NCBI GenBank assembly: GCA_003439945.1
Contig: QVRM01001260.1
Coordinates: 62,001-126,000 of the forward strand
Direction: 5' to 3'
From: Dermanyssus gallinae
Taxonomy: Eukaryota; Arthropoda; Arachnida; Mesostigmata; Dermanyssidae
Length of the DNA: 64,000 nucleotides
Part shown: positions 13,955 through 25,055 of the stretch, in pieces
How the letters are laid out: the number at the start of each line of letters is the position of its first letter
Position numbering within the stretch: the stretch's first letter is position 1
The notes under the pieces: model-generated
Told to the model about the DNA's origin: nothing
Databases searched by the model: none
What the model saw: only the letters and a program-made list of their open reading frames with translations
Made by a program: the position numbers and the translations under genes

Positions 13955-14988
13955 TATATCTATATATATATATATATATATGTGAACTAGTGGATTAACG
14001 ATGATCCACTGTCAGACAACTGCAGTCGCGACAACCAGCTTCAGTCACCTTGCTCTGGATAGAGTCATGCTCGTCGTTCTGTTTATGTCGACTCGACACA
14101 GGCTTAGGCGACTATCGGGCAATATGGCAACACCATGAAACAAAACCGAAGGAAATATACGTAATAAACGAGAAAAAAATCGCTTGGTTGACTGCTCGGA
14201 GCGATACAGAACAGCGCACTCCGTAACATCAGCGTTTCTAGTTTTACCTTGCAGACGATGCCTCGGTGTTATTATATTCAAGAGTGATTTTTCTTTTCGA
14301 AAGTTTTCGCAGAACTTCAAAGAACCATCGACAAGTCAGCGTTAGTTTAACTAGCATGATGGCTTATGGGAAAAATGAATACAGAGCATATGTGAAGATG
14401 TTTTTGAATGAGCAAATCAATGGAGCTTCAGTCTGAAGAAGATGTAACGACCTGAAGCAACGAGCGAGGAAACGGTCGAGCCCATATATATATATATATG
14501 TATATATATAGGCTGTCTGTCATTTCAGTTGACTAGGAAGGTAACCACGCCAAGAGACCATGAGGCAGAACTGGTTGTTTGCTAGTATACCGATCTTGAG
14601 ATAGAATTGTAACACTGATAATAAGGCTGCTAAGCACGAATAACTGCAAATGGAAAACAAGAGCGGAGCACATATATATAAACAGACATTATTTAGAATA
14701 CGACACGGTAATAAATAACAATAGTATCATTACTAGTTATATAAAAGTAATAAATTATTAATATTGAATTATTGCTATAAATGGTCTGAGTGAATGGAAC
14801 TACGTAGGAATGAGCAAAGGGTCGCCGACGACCAGCGTGCAGAGAAGATACTACTGTGAATACATCTCTATTTATCAAAAACAAGGGTATCAAACAACAA
14901 TGATAATTATTATTATTATTCTTATTATTATTAATTTACTGAATAAGAATAAACACTCGTAAATAGTAATGTAACGTTGTGTCTTCTA

Positions 14989-15022
<34 letters not shown>

Positions 15023-16660
15023 TAATATTAATTAGGATTTATTTAACGTTTGACATCTCTTGGCACAGCCATGAAAGAACCGCAATATTTATTATAATAT
15101 GCAATCACAAAAATAGAGAACGTTTTATCACATAGTGAGGACAGCTGAAGACGTTCTCAGTTACTTACACCGTGAATGTGCAAATTAACGAAAAAAACGT
15201 GAAATGTGTAAGCAGGCATGGTTGCCTTGCGTGTGTTGTGTAAGTTGTATTTTTAAATGCGTTTTTGATTTTTAAAAAAGTTACTGTTAGTAATAGTATG
15301 TTATCATATTTGTTTTGTATAGATTTTTTATAGATATAATTTTAGGATTCGATCGTGTCCTGTTGTCATCGTTGTTCTTCCTGTCATTGTATTCCGCCAA
15401 CTATAGGCGCGACGCTGTCCCCAGAGACAGTAGCCGTCTCAGCTGTTCCTCCTTGCGTTAATCTCCCGTTACGCCCTGATTTCACCTCTTTTTTAGCCTG
15501 TGCGCGCATTACTTTACTATATATTTCTGATATATCTTAGTGTTTCGATGTACATAAATACATAGCGATAGCTGCCTTTGATTTTGGCGGTATGTAAGAT
15601 TTTTTTGATCGTTCCCGTGTTTGGCAATCCAGCTTTTGCCGGATGACAGTGTCACGGCGGAGAGGTGTTGCCGGAGAGAGTGGACTACTAAAACAGTTTA
15701 CCAAGCCTAGGAAAAATCATCTTCCATTAAGCTTGTGAACAGCCTATCACGACAAAATTGGGTTGAACGCTCTTGCAAGTGAAAGGAAATAACAATATTT
15801 GCGAATGTTGTAAACCATCTCCTTAACTTTTCTTAAAAAACACAATTGCCTAAAACACATCTCGCAGTGCCGATAATAAAAGTGTGATCTGGCTTCATAT
15901 TTATAGCCAGTGTTTCAATTCAGTTGGGCCATTTACTACACGATAGTCTGCTCAGACACGCTTGAAATACGTGTAAGTAGTGTGCGACAAACTTTTTTTT
16001 TTTTTTCTGGGAGGTTTTGGGAATGCATGATGCACATGCGTCACTAGCAGCCTGCGTGACTAGTGTGAGACTCGCAAACCCACTGAACCCGGATTCCTCC
16101 CCACCCCCCCAGACTCGGTATTACTTTGGCATTACATCGAAGCAAACATCGACAAACCTGTAGCGCGGCAACGTTACTATGCTTGTGTCGCAATCGCGTT
16201 CTTGCATTGGAATGATAATAAAGGTATGCACCAGCACGGCCATGCTCAATCAGAGTCAACAAAGTTAATTTTAGCAAAGATGAACTTGCTACAGCCGATC
16301 CGTCATCCTTTGTTGTCATAGCATCGCCTGTTTTAGAACGATGATAATATAATGACCAAATCACAATTGCTACAAGGTCTTGTCTTGCGCCAAAGTTTGC
16401 TGAGAAACTGCTGTCAACGTTACAACCAAGTTTGTATTTTGTGCAGCAGCAGCAGAAAAAATGCGTCTTGCAGGGACTTTAAGAATGCTTTAGACAGTTT
16501 TAGAATAGAACATTTTCTGGAAAATGCGAACACAAGTCTCTCTTTTTCAACCAGTTGACATATCAGACAGGCGTTGGCCTTCACAGGATCTTCAGAAGCC
16601 TGTACATAGAGCTCAAAGCGTGACTTTATCATGGCAAAACTTCCGGACGCACACCACAAC
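10361..16660. other. otd 3' flank / intergenic, no gene recognised
   Basis: Includes the otd 3' UTR of unknown length. Open frames of 60-140 codons are present, but none shows a known domain, phased splice sites or consistent composition. It contains a long (TA)n tract at 13888-13980, shorter ones at 14483-14512 and 14992-15010, and (TTA)n near 14905-14933. AATAAA occurs at 14948-14953, among other places, but no polyadenylation site can be assigned. Confidence 0.6.
13888..13980. repeat. (TA)n microsatellite, about 90 bp
   Basis: Nearly uninterrupted TA dinucleotides with two short interruptions (TTCATATATC). Confidence 0.95.
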
Positions 16661-16671
16661 CTTTTATATTA

Positions 16672-16840
16672 TATAATTATGGTGCCTGACGATTCTCGGT
16701 TGAACGCGAGTTGTCGAGCTAGTAGCCCTCCTACCGAGAGTGACGCTACTTCTACTACAGCTATAAAGATTTTGGTTGAACTCAAACCAGTGAAGTTGTG
16801 AAATGTCCGCTTTGAGACCAAATTAAGTTTCTGATTTATG
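16672..16840 (-). CDS. Exon-like stretch encoding a C-terminal membrane segment (receptor-like gene)
   Basis: Reading from an in-frame AG (ATAAATCAG|AAACTT), this encodes KLNLVSKRTFHNFTGLSS, then KIFIAVVEVASLSVGGLLAR, then QLAFNRES and a stop. It has one hydrophobic helix followed by a short polar tail. The layout F-x-G-L-(x)4-hydrophobic-(x)n-Q-L resembles the last transmembrane helix of arthropod gustatory receptors, but the hallmark TY...QF residues are absent. The acceptor is weak and an alternative lies upstream at GCGCAG. It is phase-compatible with the exon-like piece at 17085-17180. Confidence 0.25.
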
Positions 16841-17084
16841 ATGCTTACATCTGGACATTTCCTGCGCAAAGCTTGTATTTTTATCCTGTTATATAACTAC
16901 AGTGTTTAGCTGCTGCAGCTTAAGAAGGATTTTTTTTCGCAAACAGAAGATTTTTCTCTGACTCAAGACCGTGCGTAAAAACGACCTTTATTTAGCTTGA
17001 ACAGGAGTGCTGGAAATACGGCAAGCTACTCCCGCGGGAGGAACATGCTTGCCTAACTTAGTTTTATCATATGCAAGAGCTCAC

Positions 17085-17180
17085 GCTTGTTTTGTTTCCA
17101 CTAAACGTAAGATAATTTCCGATGGGTATCGCCAAATGCAATTGGCAAAACGTTAGACTTAAACCAGTGGAGTGCGTCGC
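17085..17180 (-). CDS. Exon-like stretch, hydrophobic segment (receptor-like gene)
   Basis: A 96-nt phase-0/phase-0 candidate exon: acceptor GGGTGGCAG, donor AAGC|GTGAGC. It encodes 32 residues starting ATHSTGLSLTFCQLHLAIPI, a hydrophobic stretch. It chains in phase with the candidate exon at 17333-17400. Support is from splice sites and frame only. Confidence 0.22.
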
Positions 17181-17332
17181 CTGCCACCCAGGAAAATTTC
17201 AAGGACAATTAAGCATATGCCCCGTGTTAGATGCTATAGCGTAGAAAATACCGGAAACACTGCCGCAAGGTTATACTTTCAAAACAGAGATAATCGCCGA
17301 CATTAGAAAAAAGGGAGGGGGGACAAACTTAC

Positions 17333-17400
17333 GAAGACGTTGAACCCCCACACGGTATCAGGTTCGGGCATCGTTATATTCGACAGTGATGTTGTATGCT
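17333..17400 (-). CDS. Exon-like stretch (receptor-like gene)
   Basis: A 68-nt candidate exon between GAGTTTTCAG and a consensus donor TTC|GTAAGT. It encodes HTTSLSNITMPEPDTVWGF plus NVF and ends in phase 0, matching the next candidate exon. Its entry phase needs one base from upstream, which the donor proposed for 17990-18124 does not supply, so either an exon is missing or that donor is wrong. Confidence 0.25.
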
Positions 17401-17989
17401 CTGAAAACTCACAATGCTAACCCCAATATGCTTCTAGATTAAGAAACATAAAAGATAAGCATCTTACAGAAAAATATTTTTTTATTGCCAAGTCTTTGTT
17501 ATGCTTTTAACAGTGCGGAATCAAGCAAGTCCTACGACAAACTCAAACGCGAATCACTCTAGTTGCAGCAATGCAGCAGATAGGCTAGAAGCAAACCGTT
17601 CTAATGATTATGCAATGTTCGTGTAGTGTTATCATTGCCGCATCATCTAATTCGCAATATCTTCATAGCGCTGAAAGAGTGAATACACAGACATTAGTTC
17701 AACTTCTCTGATTTTCGTATTAATTTTGTCTGTCCCCTGACCGACTGCGTCTCCGTCTGTTAAGCAGTGTCTGCATGCAAGTCAAGCGTACTTTGATGGT
17801 GAGCTTTATCGTGTACTAAAAAGAGTATCTGCATTCTAGACCGCATAGCAATAAACGCATGTAGATCTAGCAATCTAGATGCAATCGAAACTACTGGGGG
17901 CAGCTTCTATGCTCTACAAAACGAGATCGTAGAAGCAGTTTATTAAGATCACCAGTTCCACCTCTAAACATTATGTCATCAGACTTTAC

Positions 17990-18124
17990 ACGGCGATCGC
18001 CCACACTAAGGAAGTTCGCCGTCAGGTAAAATATGGAGAAAGCCGTGTAAGTGCCCAGGATCACCTCTGCGCCATCAAGCTCACAAGCGATCTTGGCCAA
18101 ATGCCACAGCGATTTTACTCCTCG
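17990..18124 (-). CDS. Exon-like stretch with a transmembrane helix, fourth exon of the receptor-like gene
   Basis: A 135-nt phase-0/phase-0 candidate: acceptor GCATTGTCCAG, donor CGT|GTAAAG. It encodes RGVKSLWHLAKIACELDGAE followed by the hydrophobic VILGTYTAFSIFYLTANFLS. It accepts the phase of the exon at 22211-22318. The pattern L-x-x-L-A-x-x-A/V-x-E-L-(x)n-hydrophobic helix is like the loop and sixth helix of gustatory receptors; the TAN-L piece also recalls the third helix of ionotropic receptors. Neither is decisive. An alternative terminal exon with a strong acceptor lies at 17670-17647 (RYEDIAN, stop). Confidence 0.32.
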
Positions 18125-21100
18125 CTGGACAATGCATTTATGTTACGTCTATGTGTCACGTGTATGCGCGTCTTTGTCCGTATGCTGCCAGTAGAGACAG
18201 ACAGATCAGTCGTGAACGTAAGACAAAACAGAAATGTCGAAAGCGTTCGCTGCTTCGCAGAGGAAGACGCCCACAACTAATATGTTGGTATAAAGCAGCA
18301 TACGAATTGTTGTTCACAATTGGTACACTATACAAGATACACATCAAAATTCAACCTTCAGGCGGCTGGCCGTTCATTTGAGAAAACGAATGCCTTAATG
18401 AAGCATCTCTAGTCTGACGTGGTCTCAATAAAGCATCTCTAGTGAAATTACGTACCGTTTTTGGCTGATACGGGTAATGATAGAGGGTTGAGTTTACGCA
18501 GACTCCCACTACGTAGTCAACGTATGGCCGATCATCTCTCTGTTTGAGACCAGCAAAATATGTAGATAGCAAAAGACATTAAAATTTACTCCTGCAAGTA
18601 AAATTAATCTATTCTTAATAGAGTTCATTGCTGTTATTTACGTTCGCTGTGCAATGGGCGTATGAAATAAATACCATATCGCTGGTGATATCTAAGCACG
18701 TGTCGATCTTAAATATTTTCTAAATTAACACGATTGAAATGATACTTCAGAAATGCGTGTTATTTCCCAGCGTCGAATTCTAACTTGACAAAATGAGTAA
18801 TCGAATGGAATGTTTTTTATGAAATGCGAGCTTCCCCTATACTCTTATTTTTTTTCGTAAACAAATATTTTTGATGATTAAAAACATGTACTCATACCTG
18901 ACCGAATGTTCGACGAACAATTCCGTTTTTTATTTTTCTTACGTGCCCTACGACCGGCGCGCACTAGATATCCTGACTTTGCTCACAGGTATCATTTTTT
19001 TATAAATATAATATATATGCACTTGGTGCAAATAAAGCGGTGGTAGTGCGACATGGGAAATTGCTTCCTGTGCCAAGTGCTTGTAAACTGCTTTAGCTTA
19101 AAAAAAGTGAAAAGGCTGTAATGATAAACAGCTATGGACTATAAAAAAGTCCAACATTTAATAAATATAAGATGTGCGAACCAATAGAGGCGAATGCAGA
19201 CCAAGAGGCAAAAGTAGACTTTTATTCGTTAATTGATGGAGTATGGTAATTGCCCCCTGTGTACATGTATACCTTTTACGCGTCAGCCCTCTTGTCCAAC
19301 AAGGAGCGGGCTTGAAGAAAGCTTATAAACTCCGTGGAAGCAAACCCCTCGGGCCTTTCGTACCAAATCGTTATGAGGAAGGTAAAGAGATCCTTACAAA
19401 AGCTTTCTCACGAGGTAGTTTAGGAGGAGTTTGCTCACTTTCTTGTTACCCCATTGAAAGCAGACATGGCAACAACAGAGAACGGGCGTCTCATGCGTGC
19501 CGCCCAGCAGGAAACCACCGCGTTTACCGCTGCTACAGGTCCTTGCTAGGATGCCGAAAATTGACCTGATTGCAAAAAAGCAAACCGAAAATGTACCTCG
19601 ACAGGGACTTGGACTCAGCGGCGGCCAGACTAGCAAGACTGGCCACATGGTAGAAGAAGCGGGATAACCACTTATACCGGACATCGGGACATGGCTCGAG
19701 ACACGACGTTGGAGAAGAGTTGTCATATCACATTATACAAGTGTTGGCGTGAGGGACGGACCACTGCCAGTCTCAGTCGTACATGGTAAAAATCGGAACG
19801 GTGCAAACGGTGTCCTTTGCGAGAGCAGGTGCGACAGGACATCCTGCACACGGTTCTGTACTGTCTTGTTCTTGGAGAGGCCTCAGCGAAGCGCTTCCAG
19901 CCTTGAGAATCCGCTTGATAACGCATTTATTTGATGTTCTTCACGGAGGAGCGGCAGATGGTACAAACTCTGCTGTACCCCGTCATAGAGTCAATAACTA
20001 GAAAAAAAGAACGCGCGAAGAAATATGATGGAAACGACGGTTAAGAAGCCGGGGGAGGGCGCATAGAGCAGCTAGGTCCTCAGTATGACCTCGACGCGCC
20101 CTCCAGTATGAATGGCTTTGGGCATGGGGACTGGCGACTACAGAGAGTAAGGGACCAGAAGCTAAATGTTCACGGTTCTGTACGGAATGCCATACAATTG
20201 CAAGCTTGAGGGAGTGAGGAGAATCGTGTTTAGTAGATTTGAGGATCCCATGCTAGCCGCTGCTTGCTACCGTGTGTGGCATGTAGATAATGCTGTCCTG
20301 ATACCTTCCATATACAAGGCCGCAGTTAGGATAGCATCTAGGAGTCCTTGGCTGCTATTTGACACCGGCATTTAGGCCTACTGGCCCAAGGATAGTCGTA
20401 GGTAGTCGTGAGGATGTCTAGTATTGGCTTGTTTAAGATTATTTTTTTGCTGGGTCTCGTCCGTGAGGCTCGCACTTTAGCTGACAGCTTTCGTGTCGCC
20501 CGCGTATATACATATATATATTAAAAAGTATCTTGAGATGATTAAAGTATCATGAGAAAAGTGTGTTTAAGATATATCAGAAAAACGGCATTATGCTGAA
20601 TCATCTCGGGCGCCCAGGTAGAACGCAAATAGACAAAGTCCGCTGTGGCCACCCGGGTAGCGCGGAAATCCCCGATGGGTATACCACTGTGTCCAGAAAC
20701 TGACTCAAAAGGGGCTAGCGCTCACCTCTTGACAGGCTGCGTCTAACGCTGTCTACTAGACTCTGTCTAGGAAAACACCTCCAGGACAGCCAGGAACGAT
20801 GACATGTTAATCAACGATGACTCAGATTCTTTATTTTAAGTTATTATTATTTAAATTTATACAACACATAAACACTGGAAAAATTTAAACTAATTATAGA
20901 AAACTTAAAAAACGTATTTAAAGTTATACAGTTAAATTGCGACCGCAACTAAGGAGCCCACGCTATGCTCCAGGAGACCAGCAACCGGCTGGGTTCTGAC
21001 CTGTCGCTAATCGAGCCCAACATCTGGTGGGCAGAGAACCGCATATCAAAGCGGAATAAAGACTACATTTAAATGACTAGCATCGTATTTGACAGCCGTT

Positions 21101-22210
21101 GCCACTCAGATTCTTGAAGAGAGCAGCGAGCAGGGTTTTACCTGGATTGAAGTGGCTAACACATTTTTCTTTGTGCAGAGCATCCTTGGGTCACCCTATC
21201 CATCAAAGACGCCACCGTCCAGTCACATATAAACATTGGTGGATGGCCGAGTTTGATCGCCTCAGAAAGAATTGCATACAGCGCGAGGCCCCCCTTTCAA
21301 GATAGGATGGCCTGCGAGGGTTAGGTTGAATCACTTTCAGGCGTTTCTAATTAAGACTCGGGTACATTTTATGCTTATATATATAATCATTTCTTATAGA
21401 GAAAAATTAGATCTGAAGAAACCTAGATTAACATATTCGCAGTTTTTAGACTATGCTATCTCGCCGATTTACCTCAACCTGAGTCGCCAGAAGCCGCCTC
21501 TGCAATAAACCAGAGATACACATAGATTTACATTTACACTTTTATAGCCTTAGTAATGCACTTTTCTATTTTCTGGCTATTACAGCCTGACAAGACCTAG
21601 CTTTGATCAAGAACGTATGTTTTAGTTAATCGTAGTAATGAAAACATCGCACAGTAACGTTGTTCAGTATTGTTTCGGTGCCTCTGTGGGCATATGGGCT
21701 GCTATGACCAAATATTAATACATGAGGCCTGGCGGGGCCTGTCATGACAAAAAGCAAGTTGTTTGCATCTACTTTTATTCGTCGTGTTGTTTCATGTTAT
21801 GCTCTTCAAATGAGGTCGTCAATACTGTTGGGTATATTTATTCTATTTCGCCTCGTTAGCAATATCGATGTTGGCCGGAACGGTAATGTAGGCTCATCTC
21901 AGACAAATACATTTCTATTCAAGAGCTATTAAAAAGTGCAACAACTGTTCGGATAAGCAAAATAATTGTATTTAGTCTCTAAACTTATTTTTGACTCATT
22001 CAAACAGTGCCCCCTGTTGTATGTACCTTTGCTACGTCTACCTGCTTTTCCTAAATCCGTCCTGTATCTAATTTTTTTGTCATATTTTCTTATTCTGAGA
22101 ATGAAAAAAAACCACAAACACCTATTTTATTAAAAACAAATCCGCGGAATGTGCTAATTTGGTTTACTTTGCATGCTTGGCATCGGAGAAAAGATGCATG
22201 CGAAACTCAC

Positions 22211-22318
22211 CGCTTGAAGTACTATCACGGGGGCGTTCTTACACACCATAGAGATGTACTCGTAGAGTGAGCGTCCCTTAAATAGTTTATCTGCTTTCCT
22301 GTCTAGCCTTACAACAAT
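22211..22318 (-). CDS. Third exon of an unrecognised membrane/secreted protein gene
   Basis: 108 nt, exactly 36 codons, between acceptor TTACTTTCAG and a strong donor GCG|GTGAGT. It encodes IVVRLDRKADKLFKGRSLYE then YISMVCKNAPVIVLQA. It continues exon 2 in phase 0. No family is recognised from it alone. A very strong acceptor at 22095-22096 (TTTTTTTCATTCTCAG) followed by NKKI and a stop (22094-22080) is an alternative 3' end, which would give a 112-residue secreted protein. A (TA)n tract begins 37 bp upstream of its acceptor. Confidence 0.5.
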
Positions 22319-22354
22319 CTGAAAGTAATTACAAGCTTTCTTAGCTGCATGCTT

Positions 22355-22363
22355 TTATATATA

Positions 22364-22416
<53 letters not shown>
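22355..22416. repeat. (TA)n microsatellite
   Basis: TA tract with one AATTTTA interruption, between exons 2 and 3 of the unrecognised minus-strand gene. Confidence 0.95.
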
Positions 22417-22419
<3 letters not shown>

Positions 22420-23008
22420 CGGCTGGACAGGATCCAGGGTCTGTTTGGACTAGTATAGCGCACTAGAAGAGCATGCTACGTCGATGGTCCTATTTTATTT
22501 ACATAAAAATGCAAAGTAACTTCTTGGTCTGATCACAGTAATTTTTCCCGGCCCTTTCTATCATTCTCGCTCATTGTCGTCAAAGCCCAAGGGGGAGAAA
22601 TCGCCTCGCCACTCTGTGCCTGACTTCTTCTGTGGCTACTGCGGAATAGTTTGTCTAACAGCAACTAAGATTTTGGCTGAACGACTCCTTTACAGACCAT
22701 TCCTAGCGCTTCCTTGAACATTTAGTGAATGAGACTAGCCATAATTTGCATTGCTTAACGCAATATTTTCTCAAACGGTATTCTTAAATTTCCATTTGGC
22801 AAAATTTCAAAACACTAATCCAAACGTGTGATTTGTATGATTTTAGAGCTGACGGTTCTGTTGATCGCGTGTATAAGTGATAATTAGTAGGTTGCGTCGA
22901 AGCAGGTCCTTGCCATGAATACAGCGTCATATTACGATCAAACCCATTACGGCCTAGAATGGCACCAAACGGAAATCACCTAACAAGAAATGCGTGCAAA
23001 AAACTCAC

Positions 23009-23070
23009 GTCGCTTCGTAGCAGCTTTCTCAGGCATAATTCCATTGTATCCACATGAAGCTGGTCGAAAT
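23009..23070 (-). CDS. Second exon of an unrecognised membrane/secreted protein gene
   Basis: 62 nt between CTATCTCAG and AGCGAC|GTGAGT. Two bases complete a split aspartate codon from exon 1 and the exon then encodes FDQLHVDTMELCLRKLLRSD, ending in phase 0. The donor is a full consensus. That frame, splice sites and phase all agree with both neighbours is the main evidence that this is a real gene; the piece is too short to show up as an open frame. Confidence 0.5.
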
Positions 23071-23288
23071 CTGAGATAGAAGATGAATGTAATCAATAAG
23101 CTGAATTTTCAGAAAATTAAGAGAGGGAAGTCATCTCAAAACATGATGCACTCCGAGCATATTCGACAAAACTTACAGACGTTTTTACATTGAAGTACAG
23201 TAAATTATGGGTCCCTGTTTTACGTCTTGACTCCAAAAAAAAACGTATGGACATGCAAATAGATCAATGATGTTATAAATACACATTC

Positions 23289-23466
23289 CGGGCTGACCTC
23301 AGCCAAATTTGAACGTCCACGGGGCACTGCTTTTCGCATTGCTTCATAGACGAACCAACACATAAATACAAATGTACAACGGTGGGGCTTGAAGATGCCG
23401 CGTACCAATGTGTCTCCTCCGGTCACGAGGCGCAGGCGAATGCATTACGCCACCGGCTTCGACAGG
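23289..23466 (-). mobile_element. tRNA-derived SINE, family A, copy 1
   Basis: On the minus strand, a tRNA-like head with a degenerate B box lies before a conserved body (CCACCGTTG..TACA, TGTATTTATG) and a tail GGACGTTCAAATTTGGCTGA ending GTCAGCCCG. The same order is found at 27301-27449 (+) and 58379-58560 (-). It lies in the first intron of the unrecognised gene at 23690. Confidence 0.75.
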
Positions 23467-23536
23467 TCAATGGTGTTAGTTACCAACAAGTTAACTCTGC
23501 ACACACTGCGTTCCCACTACATACGTGCATACGTAC

Positions 23537-23690
23537 CACAAAAAAACTGATGGATTAGCCCCGTAGATGCTTTGCGTCCCACTAAGCTGCGCAGTTCTTC
23601 CTCCTGACCCGTATTATCCGCGTGGAGCAGAAGAATTATACTGGAACTCAGCAGCAGCAGGATTCCAATATTGCCACGCACTGACGACAT
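23537..23690 (-). CDS. First coding exon with hydrophobic N-terminus, unrecognised gene
   Basis: ATG at 23690, donor TGTG|GTACGT at 23537/23536. It encodes 51 residues plus one base: MSSVRGNIGILLLLSSSIIL, LLHADNTGQEEE and onward to HQFFC. The N-terminus looks like a signal peptide (short basic start, about 15 hydrophobic residues, possible cleavage after HA-D) or a signal anchor. Exons 1-3 together give 108 residues with cysteines at 51, 64 and 98. If the later membrane-segment exons belong, the product could be a divergent chemosensory receptor; if not, a small secreted protein. Mariner terminal repeat begins 46 bp upstream of the ATG, so promoter and 5' UTR are either very short, inside the mariner, or beyond it. 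Confidence 0.5.
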
Positions 23691-23736
23691 TATCTAGAAA
23701 ATGTTTCAGTATTACACTTGTGTACATGTATATATA

Positions 23737-25007
23737 CAGGTAGTTTAACAGGTTCTTAAAATGAGCTTTTCAGAATTCGAATTTTGGCGCGCTTTCACCG
23801 CTATTGGAAACGGCAAGTGTTCGACTGCTAGCAGGCAAAATATTATGGTAATTGACCGTTACGATTTCGTTTGATCGCTTTTCCCGTGCAACGCATCGGC
23901 GTGATTTTGAAAAATTGAGAAAAAAGAGTTTCGAGTGGTTGTCAAGCATTTTAAATTTAAAGGTTGGAATGCGACCCAAGTGAAAACTGAGTTAGACGAG
24001 GTGTACGGTGACTCTGCGCCATGTTTTGCCGCTCTTTCCAACTGGATTATTGAGTTAAAAAGAGGGCGCAGGAGCACCGAGGATGAACTACGTTCAGGAC
24101 GCCCAAAAACGGCAACTGATGAGGAAAACGTGGAAAAAGTGCGGAAAATCGTTGCCGCAGATAAGCAAGTGAACATTAGGGAGTTAGCGGAGGCCTTGGG
24201 GATCAGTTTGGGTAGTGTGCATTTCATCCTGCACGAGAACTTGAAGATGAAAAAGCTCAGAGCAAAATGGGTGCCGCATTTGCTCAACCAAGGCCAAAAA
24301 ACGCGCGTGTTTTCGCTTCACAGCGAAATTTGGCCAAGAAGTCGAAAAATCCGTCGGATTTTTGGATTCGTGACCGTCGATGAAAGCTGGGTCCACCACT
24401 ACACTCCCGAGACCCAAGAAGCATCTCGCCAATGGTGTGCACCTGGTGAACTATAATACCTCCGAAGAGGACAACGGCATAGGCCGGAAAGATGATGGCT
24501 ACGGTTTTTTGGGACCAACGTGGAATAATTCTGGTCGACTACCTTGAGAGCGGTAAAACGATCACGGGAGAATATTATGCAGGACTGTAGGACTGCCTGA
24601 AGCAAGAACTCATCGTGAAACGACCCGCTTTGCAGAAGAAGGTTGTCCTGTTTCACCAGGACAATGCTCCTGCACACAAGTCGCGGCAAGCATTGGCAAA
24701 ACTGGTTCGAACTTATTGAACAACCTTCCGATTCTCCAGACCTGGCCCCCTCTGATTATTTCCTCTTTGGACATTTGAAGAATAATCTCGGTGCAAAGCG
24801 TTTTGCCATCAATGAAGATGTTAAGGCTGCTGTCAATGCCTATTTTCAGTCTAAAGACGCGGAATTCTACTCAAGAGGTATAAATGTTCTGAAATCTCGG
24901 TGGGAAAAGAGTATTGAGCTTCTTGGGGAGTATATCGAATACAAAGAAATAAAAACAAGATTTGGAAAATTCTTAGTTTTCATTTTAAGAACTTGTTGAA
25001 CTACCTG
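23737..25007 (+). mobile_element. mariner (Tc1/mariner superfamily) DNA transposon, full-length but coding-defective
   Basis: 1,271 bp bounded by inverted repeats starting CAGGTAGTTTAACAGGTTCT at the left and its near-perfect reverse complement at the right (2 mismatches in 28), with a TA target duplication on both sides (23735-23736 and 25008-25009). Length and structure match mariner. The transposase region lies inside on the same strand. The right TA runs straight into a (TA)n microsatellite, so insertion hit, or seeded, a TA tract. Confidence 0.95.
23893..24999 (+). pseudogene. mariner transposase, inactivated
   Basis: Fragments of a DD34D transposase. The N-terminal HTH part is open from about 23935 (RRSTEDELRSGRP, then the second helix-turn-helix ISLGSVHFILHENLKMKKL). 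First catalytic aspartate: VTVDESWVHHYTPETQEASR near 24376-24430. After it the frame changes, and stops interrupt FWDQRGIILVDYLESG. Second aspartate: FHQDNAPAHKSR near 24652-24687. Third: SPDLAPSDYFLFGHLK near 24733-24780, which is in yet another frame and runs to the stop at about 24997. At least two frame changes and internal stops mean no functional enzyme. Confidence 0.93.
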
Positions 25008-25011
25008 TATA

Positions 25012-25052
<41 letters not shown>
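25008..25052. repeat. (TA)n microsatellite abutting mariner
   Basis: TA tract that begins at the mariner target-site duplication. Confidence 0.95.

Positions 25053-25055
<3 letters not shown>

Noticed and set aside
16420..16659. 79-codon minus-strand frame with LLLLHK stretch
   Set aside because: Lies downstream of the stop of the putative receptor C-terminal exon; no acceptor in phase and no homology seen, so not added to the gene model.
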